Origin: Frondihabitans peucedani
GTDB taxonomy: Bacteria > Actinomycetota > Actinomycetes > Actinomycetales > Microbacteriaceae
DNA: 64,000 nucleotides
Direction of reading: 5' to 3'
NCBI RefSeq assembly: GCF_039537585.1
Contig: NZ_BAABAU010000004.1
Coordinates: 434,001 to 498,000, forward strand
Part shown: piece by piece, positions 48,507 to 56,796 of the stretch
Numbering within the stretch: position 1 is the stretch's first letter
Layout of the letters: each line of letters begins with the position of its first letter
Notes under the pieces: generated by a model
The model's input: only the letters and a program-made list of their open reading frames with translations
Databases searched by the model: none
What the model was told of the DNA's origin: nothing
Program-made: the position numbers and the translations under genes

Positions 48507-49790
48507 ATGAGATTCCCCGGATTCAAGAACAGCGACGCGGCGGGCGCAGGCCGCGCCGCCGGAGCAGGTCGGCCTGCGGCCGGCCAGGCGGGCTCCCCGC
48601 AGACCGTGGCACCGGCGGGCGGCACGGCCGTCGCCGATCCGCGCGCGGCAGCGGGTGCGGGCGTGCTCCGCGCCGACGACACCGTGACCAACGGCATGAA
48701 GATCGCGGGAGCGTGGGGCTGGCGGATCCTGGTCGTCGCCGGCTGCATCGCCCTCTTCATCTTCCTGATCGAGACGCTCGCCGAGATCGTCATCCCGTTC
48801 CTGATCGCGCTCCTCATCTCGGCGCTGCTCAAGCCCGCCGTGACGGCGCTCGAGAGGCACCGCTGGCCGAAGTGGCTCGCCATCGTCGTGACGCTCCTCG
48901 GCGCGATCGTGATCTTCGGCGGGCTGATCCTGCTCGTCGTCGCGCAGGTCCGGGCCGGGCTCCCCGCGCTCGAGAAGGAGTCGGTGTCGTCGTTCAAGTC
49001 GGTGCAGGCGTTCCTCGCGGCGCCGCCGTTCAACCTGACCACGACCGACTACCAGTCGTACATCGACCAGGCCACCAAGGCCCTTCAGGACAGCAGCAAG
49101 TCGCTCCTCTCGGGCGCCGCCGCGGTCGGCCTCGGCAGCGTGCACTTCGTCGCCGACGGCCTGCTGACGATCTTCGCGACCATCTTCATGATGATCGACG
49201 GCGAGGGCGTCTGGAAGTGGGTCGTCCGGCTGTTCCCGCGCCGCGCCCGTCGCGCCGTCGACGGAGCCGGTCAGGCAGGATGGCACACGCTCACCACCTT
49301 CGTCCGGGTCCAGATCTTCGTGGCCGCGGTCGACGGCCTCGGCGTCGGGCTGTTCGCGTTCTTCCTCGGGCTCCCGCTGGCCGTGCCGATCGGCGTGCTC
49401 GTCTTCCTCGCGTCGTTCATCCCCGTCGTCGGAGCCATCGTGTCCGGCGCCTTCGCGGTCGTCATCGCGCTCGTCTTCATCGGACCGATCCAGGCGCTGA
49501 TCATGCTCGGCGGCGTCATCATCGTGCACCTACTCGAGGCGCATGTGCTGCAGCCGCTCGTCATGGGCAACGCCGTGAAGGTCCACCCGCTCGCGGTCGT
49601 CTTCGCCGTGGCCGGCGGCTCCTACATCGCCGGCATCCCCGGTGCGCTTTTCGCCGTTCCGACGATCGCCGTCATCAACGTGATGGTCACCTTCGTGGCC
49701 CGCGGCAGGTGGCGGACCGAGTCGAAGGCCGCCGCGGAGGACGACGCCGAGGACGAGGTGGTCCCGGACACGAAGCCCGCCCGCGCCTGA
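48507..49790 (+). CDS. AI-2E family transporter (PerM/YdiK-like)
   Basis: The 427-residue membrane protein has an Ala/Gly-rich cytoplasmic N-terminus of about 65 residues, then about eight helices with the family's usual pattern: I-V-I-P-F-L-I-A-L-L-I-S-A-L-L-K-P and, near the C-terminus, F-I-P-V-V-G-A, H-L-L-E-A-H-V-L-Q-P-L-V-M-G and G-S-Y-I-A-G-I-P-G-A-L-F-A-V-P. Members export AI-2 or act as Na+/H+ antiporters; most are uncharacterised. An acidic C-terminal tail follows. ATG at 48507. Confidence 0.9.
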   Translation: MRFPGFKNSDAAGAGRAAGAGRPAAGQAGSPQTVAPAGGTAVADPRAAAGAGVLRADDTVTNGMKIAGAWGWRILVVAGCIALFIFLIETLAEIVIPFLIALLISALLKPAVTALERHRWPKWLAIVVTLLGAIVIFGGLILLVVAQVRAGLPALEKESVSSFKSVQAFLAAPPFNLTTTDYQSYIDQATKALQDSSKSLLSGAAAVGLGSVHFVADGLLTIFATIFMMIDGEGVWKWVVRLFPRRARRAVDGAGQAGWHTLTTFVRVQIFVAAVDGLGVGLFAFFLGLPLAVPIGVLVFLASFIPVVGAIVSGAFAVVIALVFIGPIQALIMLGGVIIVHLLEAHVLQPLVMGNAVKVHPLAVVFAVAGGSYIAGIPGALFAVPTIAVINVMVTFVARGRWRTESKAAAEDDAEDEVVPDTKPARA

Positions 49791-49812
49791 GCGGCCTCGG
49801 GCGGCGGGGCCG

Positions 49813-49870
49813 CGCCTGAGCGGTCGCAGCTGGCCGGGCTACGCCTGAGCGGTCGCAGCTGGCCGGACCC
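49813..49870. repeat. 29-bp tandem repeats between convergent genes
   Basis: CGCCTGAGCGGTCGCAGCTG... begins at 49813 and 49842 with a partial third copy at 49871 (CGCCTGAGGGGTCGC). It fills the short gap between the AI-2E gene and the convergent DUF1992 gene. Confidence 0.75.
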
Positions 49871-49887
49871 CGCCTGAGGGGTCGCGA

Positions 49888-50577
49888 TCAGCCGCGTCTG
49901 CGACGGGCGGCCCGGCTCGCCTTCGCGGCCCGCGCCTGGCGGCGACGCTCCCGCCGGGTCGGCGGCTGCTGGGCTGCGATCTCGGCGGCGGCGCGCTCGG
50001 CCTCGGCTCGGCGCACCGCCCGCCGATCCTGCCATCGCCGCACCTCGACGTCGGGGTCGCGCGTCGGCGTCACCACCGGCGGTCCGCCGGTCAGCTGCCG
50101 GCGGGCCTCGATGATGCGGCCGTTGAAGTCGGCGACCGTGGCGCGGACCGACGCCTCGGTCGTCATCGTGTCGAGGAGGGCGTCGAGGCGCTCGTTCTCG
50201 GTGCGCAGCGACAGGGCGGGCGGCGCGACGCCGGAGAGGCCCTCGCGCTCGATCTTCGCCTTGATCCACCAGTCGGGGTCGTGCGTGCCGGATGTGAGGT
50301 TCGGGAGCGGCTTGCCCGCCAGTGGGAGGTTGTCGAAGTCGCCCCGCTCGATGGCGAGGTCGAGCTGCGTCTTGGCGATCGAGCGGAGCTCCGCTGCGGT
50401 CGGTGCGCGCCGCTCCTCCTGCGCCTCGGCGTGACGGTCGGCCGCGTTCTCGCGGTCGAGCCGGTAGCGCGCGGCAGCGAGGGACGGGTCGCGGCGCGCG
50501 GTGTCGCGGACGACCTCCTCGCGGCGTGCGGGAGCGGGTCGGCGAGGGGCTCGGTCGGTGCCGTCGCTGTCGGCCAT
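49888..50577 (-). CDS. DUF1992 (DnaJ-homologue subfamily C28-like) protein
   Basis: The 229-residue protein has the DUF1992 core A-I-E-R-G-D-F-D-N-L-P-L-A-G-K-P-L (75-91) followed by D-P-D-W-W-I-K-A-K-I-E-R-E, and long charged Arg/Ala-rich helices on both sides, probably coiled. The C-terminus is very basic (R-R-E-R-R-R-Q-A-R), which suggests nucleic-acid contact. The domain also occurs in DnaJC28; no J domain is seen here. ATG at 50577. Function in bacteria is unknown. Confidence 0.82.
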   Translation of the reverse strand: MADSDGTDRAPRRPAPARREEVVRDTARRDPSLAAARYRLDRENAADRHAEAQEERRAPTAAELRSIAKTQLDLAIERGDFDNLPLAGKPLPNLTSGTHDPDWWIKAKIEREGLSGVAPPALSLRTENERLDALLDTMTTEASVRATVADFNGRIIEARRQLTGGPPVVTPTRDPDVEVRRWQDRRAVRRAEAERAAAEIAAQQPPTRRERRRQARAAKASRAARRRRG

Positions 50578-50616
50578 GCCTCCACGGTACGCCGGGACCG
50601 CTCGGAGGCGCCCGGG

Positions 50617-51009
50617 TCAGGCGGGCTGGTCGAGCGGCTTGAGCCTCGCGCGCAGGAGGCAGAACTCGTTGCCCTCGGGATCCTGGAGCACATGCCACTG
50701 CTCGTCGCCGGACTGTCCGATGTCGGCCGGGCGCGCACCGAGCGCGAGGAGCCGCTCGAGCTCGTCGGCCTGGTCGCGGTCGACCGGGTTCACGTCGATG
50801 TGGAGCCTCGATTTGCCGGGCTCGGGGACTTCGCGCCGGCTCAGGATGATGGTCGCCTGCGCGCCCCCGAAGCCCGACGGCGGCCCGATCTCGAGGCTGC
50901 CGTCGTCTTCGCGGTCGAGGACGACGAAGTCGAGCACCTCGCACCAGAAGCGGGCGAGGAGCTCGGGATCGCGGCAGCCGAGGACGAGTTCACCGATGCG
51001 GGAGGCCAT
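50617..51009 (-). CDS. VOC/glyoxalase-like protein
   Basis: The 130-residue protein has two beta-alpha-beta-beta-beta units: L-G-C-R-D-P-E-L-L-A-R-F-W (N-terminal unit) and L-H-I-D-V-N-P-V-D-R-D-Q-A then V-L-Q-D-P-E-G-N-E-F-C-L-L (C-terminal unit), the pattern of small actinobacterial VOC proteins. These are mostly of unknown substrate; some give resistance to antibiotics. ATG at 51009, just downstream of the tandem repeats in its own direction of transcription. Confidence 0.85.
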   Translation of the reverse strand: MASRIGELVLGCRDPELLARFWCEVLDFVVLDREDDGSLEIGPPSGFGGAQATIILSRREVPEPGKSRLHIDVNPVDRDQADELERLLALGARPADIGQSGDEQWHVLQDPEGNEFCLLRARLKPLDQPA

Positions 51010-51056
51010 GATTCGACGCTACCGCTGCCGCGTTCGCCCCGTGCTGCGCGGTGCGC

Positions 51057-51345
51057 GTCGGCGGGTGCTCGCAGGTTTCGGCGGGGCTCCGGAGGCCCGC
51101 CAACTGCTACCACCACCTGCCCATCCGCGCGGCGCAGGATCCACCCCACCCTGGACGCCAGAAGTCGGCGGGTGCTCGCAGGTTTCGGCGGGGCTCCGGA
51201 GACCCGCCCACTGCTACTACCACCCGCCCATCCGCGCGGCGCAGGATCCAGCCCACCCCGCACACCAGATGTCGGCCGGTGCTCGCAGGCTTCGGCGGGC
51301 CCCCGGAGGCCCGCCCACGGCTACTACCACCGGCCCACCCGCGCG
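51057..51345. repeat. 107-bp tandem repeats, 2.7 copies
   Basis: Units start at 51057, 51164 and 51271 (exact 107-bp steps; the last is partial). Each begins GTCGGCGGGTGCTCGCAGG, has the hairpin core GGCGGGGCTCCGGAGGCCCGCC (with changes in copies 2 and 3), then a C-rich CTACCACC segment, and copies 1 and 2 contain GCAGGATCC. The 357-bp gap between the VOC start and the ogt stop is almost wholly repeat, with no gene supported. The core is the one at 3421-3760 and 19857-19930, but the flanking spacer differs. Confidence 0.85.
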
Positions 51346-51366
51346 ACCAGCAGTCGCGAACCCGAG

Positions 51367-51906
51367 CTAGGCAAAGAGCGACAGCGGCGCCGCACCCGAC
51401 GACACCACACCACCCCGCAGGGCGCCCTCCAGCCGGAGCAGGTACTCCTTGCGCTCGACACCTCCGCCGAAGCCCGTCATCGCGCCGCTGGCTCCGATGA
51501 CGCGGTGGCACGGCACCACGATGCTGAGCGGGTTGCGGCCGTTGGCGAGGCCCACGGCGCGCACGGCCTTCGGGTTGCCGAGCCCCGCGGCGATCTCGCC
51601 GTAGGTGCGGGTCTGCCCGAACGGGATCGCGCGCAGCTGCTGCCAGACGGCGAGCTGGAAGGCGGTGCCGACCGGGGCGAGCGGCAGGTCGAACGCCTCG
51701 CGGTCGCCGGCGAAGTACTCGTCGAGCTGGCGGGTGACCTGGCCGAAGACCCGTCGGGCCCCCGATCCTGCGAGCCGCTCGGCGAAGGTCTCGACCCCGG
51801 GCGCGTGCCGGTGCTCGACCATGTAGAGGGCGCGGAGGGCCGAGGTGTCGTCGTCGGCGACGAGGGTGAGATCGCCGATGGGCGACTCGATGACGGTGTA
51901 GCTCAT
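51367..51906 (-). CDS. ogt: Methylated-DNA-protein-cysteine methyltransferase
   Basis: Removes methyl groups from O6-methylguanine by suicide transfer to its active-site Cys. The 179-residue protein has the P-C-H-R-V-I active site, the DNA-binding R-A-V-G-L-A-N-G-R-N segment, and G-F-G-G-G-V-E-R-K. ATG at 51906 overlaps the stop of the Ada-AlkA gene (ATGA), so it is coupled to that regulator/glycosylase. It supplies the methyltransferase activity that the upstream Ada lacks. Confidence 0.95.
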   Translation of the reverse strand: MSYTVIESPIGDLTLVADDDTSALRALYMVEHRHAPGVETFAERLAGSGARRVFGQVTRQLDEYFAGDREAFDLPLAPVGTAFQLAVWQQLRAIPFGQTRTYGEIAAGLGNPKAVRAVGLANGRNPLSIVVPCHRVIGASGAMTGFGGGVERKEYLLRLEGALRGGVVSSGAAPLSLFA

Positions 51907-53483
51907 GGGCGTGCTCCTGAGTCGGGGGCGACGGGCAGCACCACGTCGCCGTCGGGGATCGAGTTGACCGCGTGCGGGCTCTCGGCCCAGAGGTACTGCA
52001 CGGCGTAGGCGCGCCACGGCGACCACGCGCCGGTCACCCGCTCGAGCGCCGGGTGCGTCGACGGGAGCCCGAGGGCGCCTGCCGCCTTGAGGACCCCGAG
52101 GTCGCTGCCGACGAAGGCGTCGGGATCGCCGAGGGCGCGCATGGCGATGGTCTCGACGGTCCACGGGCCGATGCCGGGCAGAGCCAGCAGCGAACGGCGC
52201 ACGTCGGCCCAGTCGGCTCCGGCGTCGAGCCGGACGGTGTCGTCGGCGAGCGCGGTCGCCATGGTGAGCACCGTGCGGCGCCGGGAGGCGGGCATGCGCA
52301 GGATCTCGTCGAGCCGGGTCGAGCCGGGAGCCGCACCGGGCAGCACGGCCGGCTCCGACGCGGCGGCGACCACGGCCTCGGCGGTCGGGAACAGGTGCGT
52401 CAGGCCGCCGTCGGGGTCGACGACCGGTTCGCCGAGCGCCGCGACGAGCCGCGCGGCGTGGGTGCGCGCCGCCGCCGTGGAGACCTGCTGCCCGAGGACG
52501 GCACGGAGGGCGAACGCTGCAGGATCGAGGATCCGGGGCACGCGCCGCCCGGGGGCCCGCTCGATCAGCGGCCGGAGGTGCTCGTCGCGACCGAGGCCCT
52601 CGCCGACGGCCACGGGGTCGGCGTCGAGGTCGAGCAGGCGCCGGACCCTGCTGACCGCGGCGGAGAGGTCGCGGACGTCGGTGAGCCGCAGGGTGACGGG
52701 GAACGCCGAGCCGACGGGCCGCCGCACGGCGACGATCCCCCAGCCGCGCGGGAGGGCCAGGGTGGCGCGGTAGGCGCCGTCGCGGAACTCCTCGACGCCG
52801 GGGACGCCCGTCGCGATGAGGTGGCCGAGCAGGTTGGAGGGCTCGAGCGGCTGGCGGAAGGCGAGGCGGAGCGAGATGACTCCGGAGCGGGGGACGCCGC
52901 CGTCGCGGGGGTCGCCGCTCGATCCTGCGCTCGCCCTCAGCTCGCTCGGCGACGCCGCGTAGGTGGCCCGGATCACATCGTTGAAGGCGCGGATCGACGA
53001 GAATCCGGCGGCGTACGCGACGTCGCTCATCGGCATCGCCGTGGCCTCGATCAGGGTGCGGGCCGACTGGGCGCGCTGCACCTGGGCCAGAGCGAGCGGG
53101 CCGGCACCGAGCTCGTCGCACAGGAGGCGCTCGACCTGGCGGACGCTGTAGCCGAGGGTGGCGGCGAGGCTCGGCACGCCCTCGCGGTCGACCACGCCGT
53201 CGCCGATGAGGCGCATCGCCCGGGCCACCGTGTCGGAGCGGACGTTCCACTCGGGCGAGCCCGGCGTCGCGTCGGGCCGGCACCGCTTGCAGGCCCGGAA
53301 GCCCGCCGCCTGAGCCGAGGCCGCCGACCGGTGGAAGACCATGTTCTCTTCGCGCGGAGTGCGGGCCGGGCAGCTAGGCCGGCAGTAGATGCCGGTCGAC
53401 AGGACGGCCGTGTAGAAGATGCCGTCGAAGCGCGCGTCGCGGCTCCTGACCGCCCCGCGGCACTGCGTCTCGTCGAGCTCCAT
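51903..53483 (-). CDS. Ada-type regulator fused to 3-methyladenine DNA glycosylase (AlkA)
   Basis: The 526-residue fusion has, in order, an Ada zinc domain with Cys34, Cys38, Cys65 and Cys68 (G-I-Y-C-R-P-S-C and F-R-A-C-K-R-C), which takes methyl from DNA phosphotriesters; an AraC-like helix-turn-helix (about 95-190; D-V-A-Y-A-A-G-F-S-S-I-R-A-F-N); and an AlkA N-terminal plus HhH-GPD domain (L-P-G-I-G-P-W-T-V-E-T, with the Asp region D-A-F-V-G-S-D). It senses methylation, activates the operon and excises alkylated bases. ATG at 53483. Ogt is encoded next. Confidence 0.93.
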   Translation of the reverse strand: MELDETQCRGAVRSRDARFDGIFYTAVLSTGIYCRPSCPARTPREENMVFHRSAASAQAAGFRACKRCRPDATPGSPEWNVRSDTVARAMRLIGDGVVDREGVPSLAATLGYSVRQVERLLCDELGAGPLALAQVQRAQSARTLIEATAMPMSDVAYAAGFSSIRAFNDVIRATYAASPSELRASAGSSGDPRDGGVPRSGVISLRLAFRQPLEPSNLLGHLIATGVPGVEEFRDGAYRATLALPRGWGIVAVRRPVGSAFPVTLRLTDVRDLSAAVSRVRRLLDLDADPVAVGEGLGRDEHLRPLIERAPGRRVPRILDPAAFALRAVLGQQVSTAAARTHAARLVAALGEPVVDPDGGLTHLFPTAEAVVAAASEPAVLPGAAPGSTRLDEILRMPASRRRTVLTMATALADDTVRLDAGADWADVRRSLLALPGIGPWTVETIAMRALGDPDAFVGSDLGVLKAAGALGLPSTHPALERVTGAWSPWRAYAVQYLWAESPHAVNSIPDGDVVLPVAPDSGARP

Positions 53484-53558
53484 GGGTCCATCCTCACATC
53501 GACCCCCGACAGGCACTAGCGAGAAAGCGACATCGCAGTGGGGCGGCTCAAAGGAGCG

Positions 53559-54389
53559 TCAGGCCCACTCGACGAGACGGTCGAGCACCTCCGGAAGCAG
53601 CCGCAGGATCGAGATGTGGCCGGCGTCGGGGCGCTCCCAGAACTCCGAGCCGGGCACGTGGTCGTGCAGCCAGATGCCGTGCGAGGCCGGCACCACGCGG
53701 TCGAGGCCGCCCTGGGCGACGATCGCGGGGGCGGTGACTCGGCCGAGGTCGAACCCCCACGGCGCGACGAAGGCGACGTCGTCGTCGATCAGGCCGCGGG
53801 ATCCTGCTGCCCCTGCCCTGCCGGAGTCCTCCCCGAGCGACGCCCACTCCTCCCGGAGGGTGTCGTAGTCGACGGGCAGGAAGCACTCGGGGTCGAAGTC
53901 GTCGACCTTCGCGAACTCCTCGCGGGCCTCCGGGCTCACGAGGGCGGCGCGGAGGGCGCTCGGCGCCTGCATGCCGGCGAACCAGTCGTACTCGTCGGTG
54001 AACGGGGCGATCCCGGCGAGGGTCGCGACGCCCGTGACCCGGTCGGGCAGGAGGGCGGCGCAGGCGAGGGCGTGCGGGCCGCCGCCGGACGCACCGACGC
54101 TGAAGAAGTGGCGGATGCCGAGCGCGTCGACGATCGCCTCGACGTCGGGGGCCGCGGAGGCGACGTTCCGGCGGAGGTTCGCGGTCGAGCCGCCGTAGCC
54201 AGGGCGGCCGTACGAGACGAGCCGGAGCCCCCGTGCGGCGCAGGCCTCGAGCACGGGTGTGAGCAGCGCGCCCGTCTGCGGCGACCCGGTGTGCCAGACG
54301 ACGGTGCCGGCCCCCGCGGGCAGCTCGCCGCTGTCGTGGACCCGCAGGATCCGTCCGTCGGCCGTCACCACGTCGTGCGTCTCGCTCAT
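53559..54389 (-). CDS. Alpha/beta hydrolase
   Basis: The 276-residue alpha/beta-fold protein has nucleophile elbow G-A-S-G-G-G-P-H, oxyanion-loop region W-H-T-G-S-P, strand-7 acid candidate in Q-G-G-L-D-R-V-V-P and catalytic His in D-A-G-H-I-S-I-L. No signal peptide; cytoplasmic. ATG at 54389 lies in a GC-rich region without a strong ribosome site. Substrate not determinable; peroxidase- or esterase-type members share this layout. It stands alone. Confidence 0.85.
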   Translation of the reverse strand: MSETHDVVTADGRILRVHDSGELPAGAGTVVWHTGSPQTGALLTPVLEACAARGLRLVSYGRPGYGGSTANLRRNVASAAPDVEAIVDALGIRHFFSVGASGGGPHALACAALLPDRVTGVATLAGIAPFTDEYDWFAGMQAPSALRAALVSPEAREEFAKVDDFDPECFLPVDYDTLREEWASLGEDSGRAGAAGSRGLIDDDVAFVAPWGFDLGRVTAPAIVAQGGLDRVVPASHGIWLHDHVPGSEFWERPDAGHISILRLLPEVLDRLVEWA

Positions 54390-54620
54390 GCGGGGAGCGT
54401 ACCGCCCGGAGTGGCGGACACCCTCTGTTTCGCCGTGTGAGGATGTCCGCTGGTCGATGCCCATCAGGCGGTCTGACTGAGTCGCTGGGTGCCTCATTCA
54501 CGGTAAGGACTGGGACGACGGGCAGGCCGCGTCGTTCGTATCCCGAGAGAGTCTGGGCCGACTTGACTGAAGGCTACGCCTCGCATCGCCTCACGGATAG
54601 ACCACTCGGCCCTCTGGGCG

Positions 54621-55268
54621 CTAGCGGTCAGGCTGCGGAGGCTTCTCCCCCGTCCAGGATCGGAGGGCGCCGACCATCTCCTCGTCGCTCGACCAGGTGA
54701 ACGCCGACACGACCATGCGCTGCGGCGACGGCGCCAGCACGTACGGCCCGGTGAGCGGAAGGAGCGTCACCGTCCGGAGCCCCCTCCGCCACGCGCCCAC
54801 GAGCGCGGGGAGCACGCCGGGCCGGATGTCGAGGTCGGTGCGACGGCAGGCGCTGTCGACCCAGTCGACGTATCCGCTCGAGTCGAGCCACTCCTGCATG
54901 CGGTCGCTCCAGGGTACGGGGAGGGCGTCCTGAGCCGCCTGCCAGGCAGCGAAGTACGCGTCGAGCCCTCGTCCTTCGATGTCGAAGTCGTCGAGATCGT
55001 CGAGATGCTCCAGCCGCAGGGCCCAGGCGGCGTCCCACTCCGCGGACAGGCCGGAAGGAGGGTCGCCCGGAGTCCCGCCGAGGGGCGGAGGATCGCTCGT
55101 GAGACCCGTGGGAACGGCCGCGCCCGCCCGCAGGCCCCGGACGGCTCTCGAGAACAGCAGCGCGAGCAGTTCCGGGTCGCGATCCTCGATCATGATGGTC
55201 ATGCCTTCCGGCCAGCCGCCTGTGCTTCCTGATCCGATCATGAGGACACGATATCTCACACCCGACAT
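54621..55268 (-). CDS. Hypothetical cytoplasmic protein
   Basis: The roughly 215-residue protein has no signal peptide and no membrane helix, and no family I can name. It has an acidic middle (L-E-H-L-D-D-L-D-D-F-D-I-E-G-R-G-L) and a Trp-rich C-terminal half (A-A-W-Q-A-A-Q-D-A, W-S-D-R-M-Q-E-W-L, F-T-W-S-S-D-E-E-M). ATG at 55268 is one choice; ATG at 55241, before I-G-S-G-S-T-G-G-W, is another. Codon bias supports coding. The neighbours give no functional hint. Confidence 0.6.
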   Translation of the reverse strand: MSGVRYRVLMIGSGSTGGWPEGMTIMIEDRDPELLALLFSRAVRGLRAGAAVPTGLTSDPPPLGGTPGDPPSGLSAEWDAAWALRLEHLDDLDDFDIEGRGLDAYFAAWQAAQDALPVPWSDRMQEWLDSSGYVDWVDSACRRTDLDIRPGVLPALVGAWRRGLRTVTLLPLTGPYVLAPSPQRMVVSAFTWSSDEEMVGALRSWTGEKPPQPDR

Positions 55269-55476
55269 GTCGGTGCCACCTGCCAGAGCGTCCCTGATCG
55301 AGCGTCCCACCGGTCGCCGCTGCACGACGTGACGGCACCTACAACGACCGGGCACGCCAGGCTGCGGTCGCACTGCCGAGTCGCACAACGGGTGTGGCGC
55401 TCCGGCGCCGCGTCTCTAGGCTGACGCTCGGCCGGGTGAGCGCCCGCGCCGGACGAACGACGAAGGAGTCCCGCCG

Positions 55477-55989
55477 ATGAGCGACGAGAGCGCAGGATCG
55501 ACCCCCGCCCGCACGAAGACCGTCACCTGGAGTGATCCTGCGATCTCGGCGGAGGCTGCCCGCAGCATGTCGGGGCTCGACTTCATGCACGCGCTGGTCG
55601 ACGGGACGCTGCCGCCGCCGCCGATCCTGGCGCTCATGAACCTCGAGGCCGCTACGGCCGAGACCGGCGAGGTGACGTTCTACTGCACGCCCGACGAGTC
55701 GCACTACAACCCGATCGGGACGGTCCACGGCGGCTTCGTGTGCACGGTGCTCGACTCCGTCCTGGGCTGCGCGGTCCAGACGACACTGCCGGCCGGGACC
55801 GGCTACACGTCGCTCGAGATCAAGGTCAACTACCTCCGGCCGCTCTCCACGTCGAGCGGAAGGCTGACAGCGATCGGACGCGTCACGAAGCCCGGACGTC
55901 GGGCGGCCTTCGCGGAGGGCGAGGTCCGCGACGCCGAGGGTCGCCTCGTCGCCACCGCGTCGAGCACGCTGCTCGTCTTCGCCGTCTGA
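55477..55989 (+). CDS. PaaI-like hotdog-fold thioesterase
   Basis: The 170-residue protein has the hotdog thioesterase motif N-P-I-G-T-V-H-G-G-F-V-C-T-V-L-D-S (Asn/His/Gly turn, Asp candidate) and strand L-E-I-K-V-N-Y-L-R-P-L. Such enzymes cleave acyl-CoA thioesters, often aromatic ones. ATG at 55477 follows GAAGGAGTC, a strong ribosome site. A GATase-family gene starts 27 bp downstream and may be co-transcribed. Confidence 0.88.
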   Translation: MSDESAGSTPARTKTVTWSDPAISAEAARSMSGLDFMHALVDGTLPPPPILALMNLEAATAETGEVTFYCTPDESHYNPIGTVHGGFVCTVLDSVLGCAVQTTLPAGTGYTSLEIKVNYLRPLSTSSGRLTAIGRVTKPGRRAAFAEGEVRDAEGRLVATASSTLLVFAV

Positions 55990-56016
55990 CGCGGCCGGTC
56001 CTGGCAGGATCGTGGC

Positions 56017-56796
56017 ATGCCCGACGCCGTCCCCACGCCCCGCCCGCGCCTCCTCGTCGTCGACGTCAGCGACCGGGAGCGCGCCGACCCCGCCTACGGG
56101 GCCGAGCTCCGCGAGCTGAGCGCGAGCGTGGTCCGGGCGGCGGCCGAGGCCGGCTTCGACGTCGCTCGCACCGCGTCGGACGTCGGGCCGCTGACCGGAG
56201 CCACGGACGACGCCGACGTCATCGTGCTGACCGGGGGCGAGGACGTCGATCCTGCGCTCTACGGCGGCGCAGCCGACTACCCGGGCCGCGAGGAGCTGTT
56301 CACCGACGCCGACCAAGCGCAGGCCGCCCTCGTTCGCGATGCCGTGGAGTCGGGCACCCCGCTGATCGGCATCTGCCGCGGCATGCAGCTGATCAACGTG
56401 GCGCTCGGCGGCGACCTCGTGCAGCACCTCCACGACGGCGGACACGTGCCCGAGGGGGCCGGGATGCTCGCGCACGAGGTCGCGATCGAGCCTGACAGCC
56501 GCCTTGCCGCGAGCCTCGATGCGACCCGGATCACCGTACAGAGCTCTCACCACCAGGCCGTCGACCGGCCGGGCCGCGGGCTCCGGGTCGTCGCTCGCGC
56601 CGACGACGGCACGGTCGAGGCGGTCGAGCACGAGACGGCGCCGCTGTGGGCGGTGCAGTGGCACCCGGAAGCCGCAGGATCCCGCGGCAGCGTCCTCGCC
56701 GACCTGCTCCGCGCGGCCGCCGATGCCGTGGCCCCCGCCTCGGCGGGTCAGCCTGCGAGCGTGGTGCGGGGGTATTCGCCGAAGCGGGCGACGTAG
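56017..56796 (+). CDS. Class I glutamine amidotransferase-like hydrolase (PuuD type)
   Basis: The 259-residue peptidase C26-type protein has nucleophile Cys in G-I-C-R-G-M-Q-L-I-N-V, preceding T-G-G-E-D-V-D-P (substrate loop), and the His/Glu pair in V-Q-W-H-P-E-A. This set fits gamma-glutamyl-GABA or similar gamma-glutamyl hydrolases. The last 49 bp overlap the convergent AraC-type gene. ATG at 56017. No other polyamine genes are nearby, so the substrate is open. Confidence 0.88.
   Translation: MPDAVPTPRPRLLVVDVSDRERADPAYGAELRELSASVVRAAAEAGFDVARTASDVGPLTGATDDADVIVLTGGEDVDPALYGGAADYPGREELFTDADQAQAALVRDAVESGTPLIGICRGMQLINVALGGDLVQHLHDGGHVPEGAGMLAHEVAIEPDSRLAASLDATRITVQSSHHQAVDRPGRGLRVVARADDGTVEAVEHETAPLWAVQWHPEAAGSRGSVLADLLRAAADAVAPASAGQPASVVRGYSPKRAT

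Noticed and set aside
51057-51345. CRISPR array
   Set aside because: Units are 107 bp with diverging full-length similarity, no short repeat/unique spacer pattern and no cas genes.
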